64,000 nucleotides of DNA from JBKPNJ01 sp963695705 (lineage in GTDB: Bacteria > Actinomycetota > Actinomycetes > Propionibacteriales > Nocardioidaceae). A program made the position numbers and the translations under genes. The notes below the pieces were generated by a model. That model made no database searches and had not been told where the DNA came from. It saw only the letters and a program-made list of their open reading frames with translations. Below are positions 61,996 to 64,000 of this stretch, one piece after another (the stretch's first letter is position 1; every line of letters starts with the position of its first letter). The stretch lies in assembly GCA_963695705.1 (NCBI GenBank), contig CAVOHB010000004.1, forward strand, positions 496,001-560,000, in the 5' to 3' direction.

Positions 61996-63393
61996 ATGTC
62001 AAGGACCCGCCTCGTGGGGGTTGCCGTCGCCGTACTCGTTGCCGCGGTCGCCGTCGCACTGTCAGGAGGAGGACGGGCGGCGCAGCCCCGCGCGCTCGGC
62101 GCCTCCGTGCAGCATGAAGCCGCGGTACCACAGCAGATCCGGGAGATGCTCGCGAACGTGAGCGCCCATCGGATCGAGAACTCGATACGCACGCTGGTCA
62201 GTTTCCACAACCGCAACACGTTGTCGAGCCAGGACGACCCCGACAGCGGCATCGGAGCGGCGCGCGACTGGATCTTCGAGGAGTTCAAGAAAGTGGCCGA
62301 GCAATCCGACGGCCGGATGACCGTGCGGCTCCAGAGCTATGTGCAGGAGCCGATCCCCGGAGAGATTCCCCAGCCGACGAAGATCACCAACGTCATCGCC
62401 ACATTGCACGGCACGCAGCAGGCGTCGACCAATCGGACGTACGTCATCAGCGGGCACTACGACTCACGATGCACCGACGTACTCGATGCCACCTGCTTCG
62501 CACCCGGCGCCGACGACGACGCCAGCGGGGTGGCCACGTCGTTGGAGCTGGCCCGTGTGATGGCCCCGCTCAAGTTCGACGCGACGATCGTCTTCATGGC
62601 CGTTGCGGGCGAGGAGCAGGGGCTCTTCGGATCCACCCATTTCGTCAACGTGGCCAAGCGCAACGGCGTGGACATCGCCGGCATGCTCGACAACGACATC
62701 GTGGGCAGCGCCGACGGCAGGCCGCGGGTGGTCCGGCTGTTCTCCGAGGGCGTTCCGTCCGACGAGACCGCGGACGAAGCCGCCATCCGCCAGGCGGTCG
62801 GCGGCGAGAACGACTCGCCGGCGCGACAGCTCGCCCGCTACGTCAAGGAGGTGGGCCAGAACGACGCCACCGGGATGAGGGTGGCACTGATCTTCCGCCG
62901 CGACCGCTACCTGCGGGGCGGAGACCAGATCCCCTTCCTGGAGAACGGCTACCGGTCCGCGGTTCGCTTCACCGAGTGGCGCGAGAACTTCGCACACCAG
63001 CACCAGAACGTCCGGGTCGAGAACGGGGTCCAGTTCGGTGACCTCCCGCGCTTCGTCGAGTTCCCGTATGTCGCCCGGGTCGCTCGCGTCAACGGGGCCA
63101 CACTGGCGGCGCTCGCCAATGCTCCCGCGGCCCCCGCCGACGCCCAGCTAGATGCGACCGAGCTGACGAACAACACGACCCTGCTCTGGAAGCCGAACCG
63201 CGAGCCCGATCTCGCCGGTTACCAGGTGGTCTGGCGGACCACGACCGCACCTGACTGGCAGCACACGATGGACGTTGGGAACGTCCATAAGGTGACGTTG
63301 AAGCTGTCCAAGGATGACTACTTCTTCGGCGTTCGGGCCGTGGACACAGATGGAAACCGCAGTCCGGTGAGCTTCCCGACACCGAAGTTCTAG
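61996..63393 (+). CDS. Secreted M28-family zinc aminopeptidase with fibronectin-type C-terminus
   Basis: 465 residues from ATG 61996 (AAGGGAGAG upstream). A signal peptide RLVGVAVAVLVAAVAVALSG is followed by the M28 domain: HYDSR (first zinc His), APGADDDASG (bridging Asp), VAGEEQGLFGS (catalytic Glu and ligand), MLDNDIVG (Asp) and NFAHQHQNVR (His). Residues 385-465 form an FN3-like domain (LLWKPNREPDLAGYQVVWRT). It releases N-terminal residues from peptides outside the cell. Confidence 0.9.
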   Translation: MSRTRLVGVAVAVLVAAVAVALSGGGRAAQPRALGASVQHEAAVPQQIREMLANVSAHRIENSIRTLVSFHNRNTLSSQDDPDSGIGAARDWIFEEFKKVAEQSDGRMTVRLQSYVQEPIPGEIPQPTKITNVIATLHGTQQASTNRTYVISGHYDSRCTDVLDATCFAPGADDDASGVATSLELARVMAPLKFDATIVFMAVAGEEQGLFGSTHFVNVAKRNGVDIAGMLDNDIVGSADGRPRVVRLFSEGVPSDETADEAAIRQAVGGENDSPARQLARYVKEVGQNDATGMRVALIFRRDRYLRGGDQIPFLENGYRSAVRFTEWRENFAHQHQNVRVENGVQFGDLPRFVEFPYVARVARVNGATLAALANAPAAPADAQLDATELTNNTTLLWKPNREPDLAGYQVVWRTTTAPDWQHTMDVGNVHKVTLKLSKDDYFFGVRAVDTDGNRSPVSFPTPKF

Positions 63394-63407
63394 AGGTCCT
63401 CGAGCAG

Positions 63408-64000
63408 ATGCGGGAGCGGGGGACCGCGAGAGTACGCATCGCCCCGGAGCTTCGTTTTCTGCTGCCGAGAAGACACCGGGGTGGCGACGTATCCGTCATC
63501 CTCGATGGCACCTCATCGGTGCTCCACGTCGTCGAGTCGCTCGGAGTTCCGCGCACCGAGATAGGAAGCCTGCTGGCCGGCGGGACGCCGGTCAGCAGCG
63601 CCTACCGCCCCCGGCGGGCCGACGAGGTGCTGGTCCTGCCCATCGCGCGGCCGCAGCCGATGGCCGAGCCCCGGTTCCTCCTCGACGTACACCTCGGTGC
63701 GCTGGCACGGCGAATGCGCCTGGTCGGGCTGGACTCGGCTTACGGCAACCGGGCCGACGACGAAGAGCTGGTAGCCGCTGCCTGGCAGCAACGACGGATG
63801 CTGCTGACCCGGGATCGTGGCCTGCTGAAGCGGCGGGCGCTGACCACCGGGGCATACGTGCGCGGGCAGAGCGCGGACGACCAGCTCGCCGACGTGATCG
63901 ACCGGTTTGCGCCGGATCTCGCGCCCTGGACGCGATGCCCGATGTGCAACGGGATCCTCGAGGAGGTCCCGCTCGACCGAGTGGCGCAGCTGCTCCAGCC
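63408..64000 (+). CDS. Mut7-C RNase domain protein with N-terminal ubiquitin-like domain, 3' end cut
   Basis: At least 197 residues from ATG 63408; the frame is open to the window edge. The first 80 residues resemble the Mut7-C ubiquitin-like domain (GGDVSVILDGTSSVLHVVES). RFLLDVHLGALARRMRLVGL carries the PIN-like first aspartate, then DDEELVAAAWQQRRMLLTRD and TRCPMCNGILEEV, the start of the C-terminal zinc ribbon. Predicted RNase of unknown target. It starts 14 bases after the peptidase stop. Confidence 0.88.
   Translation, partial: MRERGTARVRIAPELRFLLPRRHRGGDVSVILDGTSSVLHVVESLGVPRTEIGSLLAGGTPVSSAYRPRRADEVLVLPIARPQPMAEPRFLLDVHLGALARRMRLVGLDSAYGNRADDEELVAAAWQQRRMLLTRDRGLLKRRALTTGAYVRGQSADDQLADVIDRFAPDLAPWTRCPMCNGILEEVPLDRVAQLLQ

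Overview
The window is high-GC DNA with strong codon bias, frequent GTG and TTG starts, stop/start overlaps of the ATGA and GTGA type, and Actinomycetota-type genes: MenB, a split PntAA/PntAB/PntB transhydrogenase, GTP-dependent PEP carboxykinase, DUF222/HNH repeats, a deazaflavin-dependent oxidoreductase, alditol oxidase and Ser/Thr kinases. I read it as the chromosome of an aerobic actinobacterium. No phage, plasmid, CRISPR or transposase genes are recognisable.

Region by region. 0-8.9 kb is housekeeping: a partial quinone oxidoreductase, ADP-ribosylglycohydrolase plus PfkB kinase, MobA-like transferase, nitrilase, a biotin carrier, PEPCK, two tRNA-Ser and one tRNA-Arg. 9-15 kb has a cyclase-ATPase-TPR regulator, alditol oxidase and a short adenylate kinase. 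15-18.5 kb is scrambled: two separated pieces of one DUF222/HNH gene enclose a frameshifted calcium-repeat protein and small broken genes. 18.5-31.3 kb is metabolic: a flavin reductase/LLM oxidoreductase pair, a CoA-transferase, a frameshifted FAD/Fe-S oxidase, a DUF1501/DUF1800 pair, an NCS1 permease and MenB. 31.3-36.9 kb has remnants, a copper-radical oxidase, an antiporter and a dienelactone hydrolase. 37-41.7 kb is housekeeping again: pntAA-AB-B, upp, tadA and tRNA-Ser(CGA).

The most distinctive block, 41.7-51.3 kb, starts directly after tRNA-Ser(CGA) and is bracketed by two 58-bp palindrome-containing direct repeats (51 of 58 identical). Inside are a kinase-like protein without its catalytic aspartate, a proton antiporter, two further Ser/Thr kinases with membrane anchors, a zinc-ribbon/FHA protein, a small membrane protein and a flavoprotein. 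I infer a phospho-signalling and redox module that may have moved as a unit. Several of its genes carry frameshifts.

51.3-64 kb has a hydrolase-TetR-DUF4260-DUF4386 operon with a candidate operator, an orphan DNA methyltransferase, a sulfatase, a K+/H+-type antiporter, a truncated LuxR gene next to 21-bp tandem repeats (also found at 18.5 kb), an M28 peptidase and the start of a Mut7-C protein cut by the window end.

A caution: I count about 16 probable single-base shifts, clustered at 15-17, 22-22.7 and 47.4-49.5 kb, several of them in short C or G runs. From sequence alone I cannot separate gene decay from local sequencing error.
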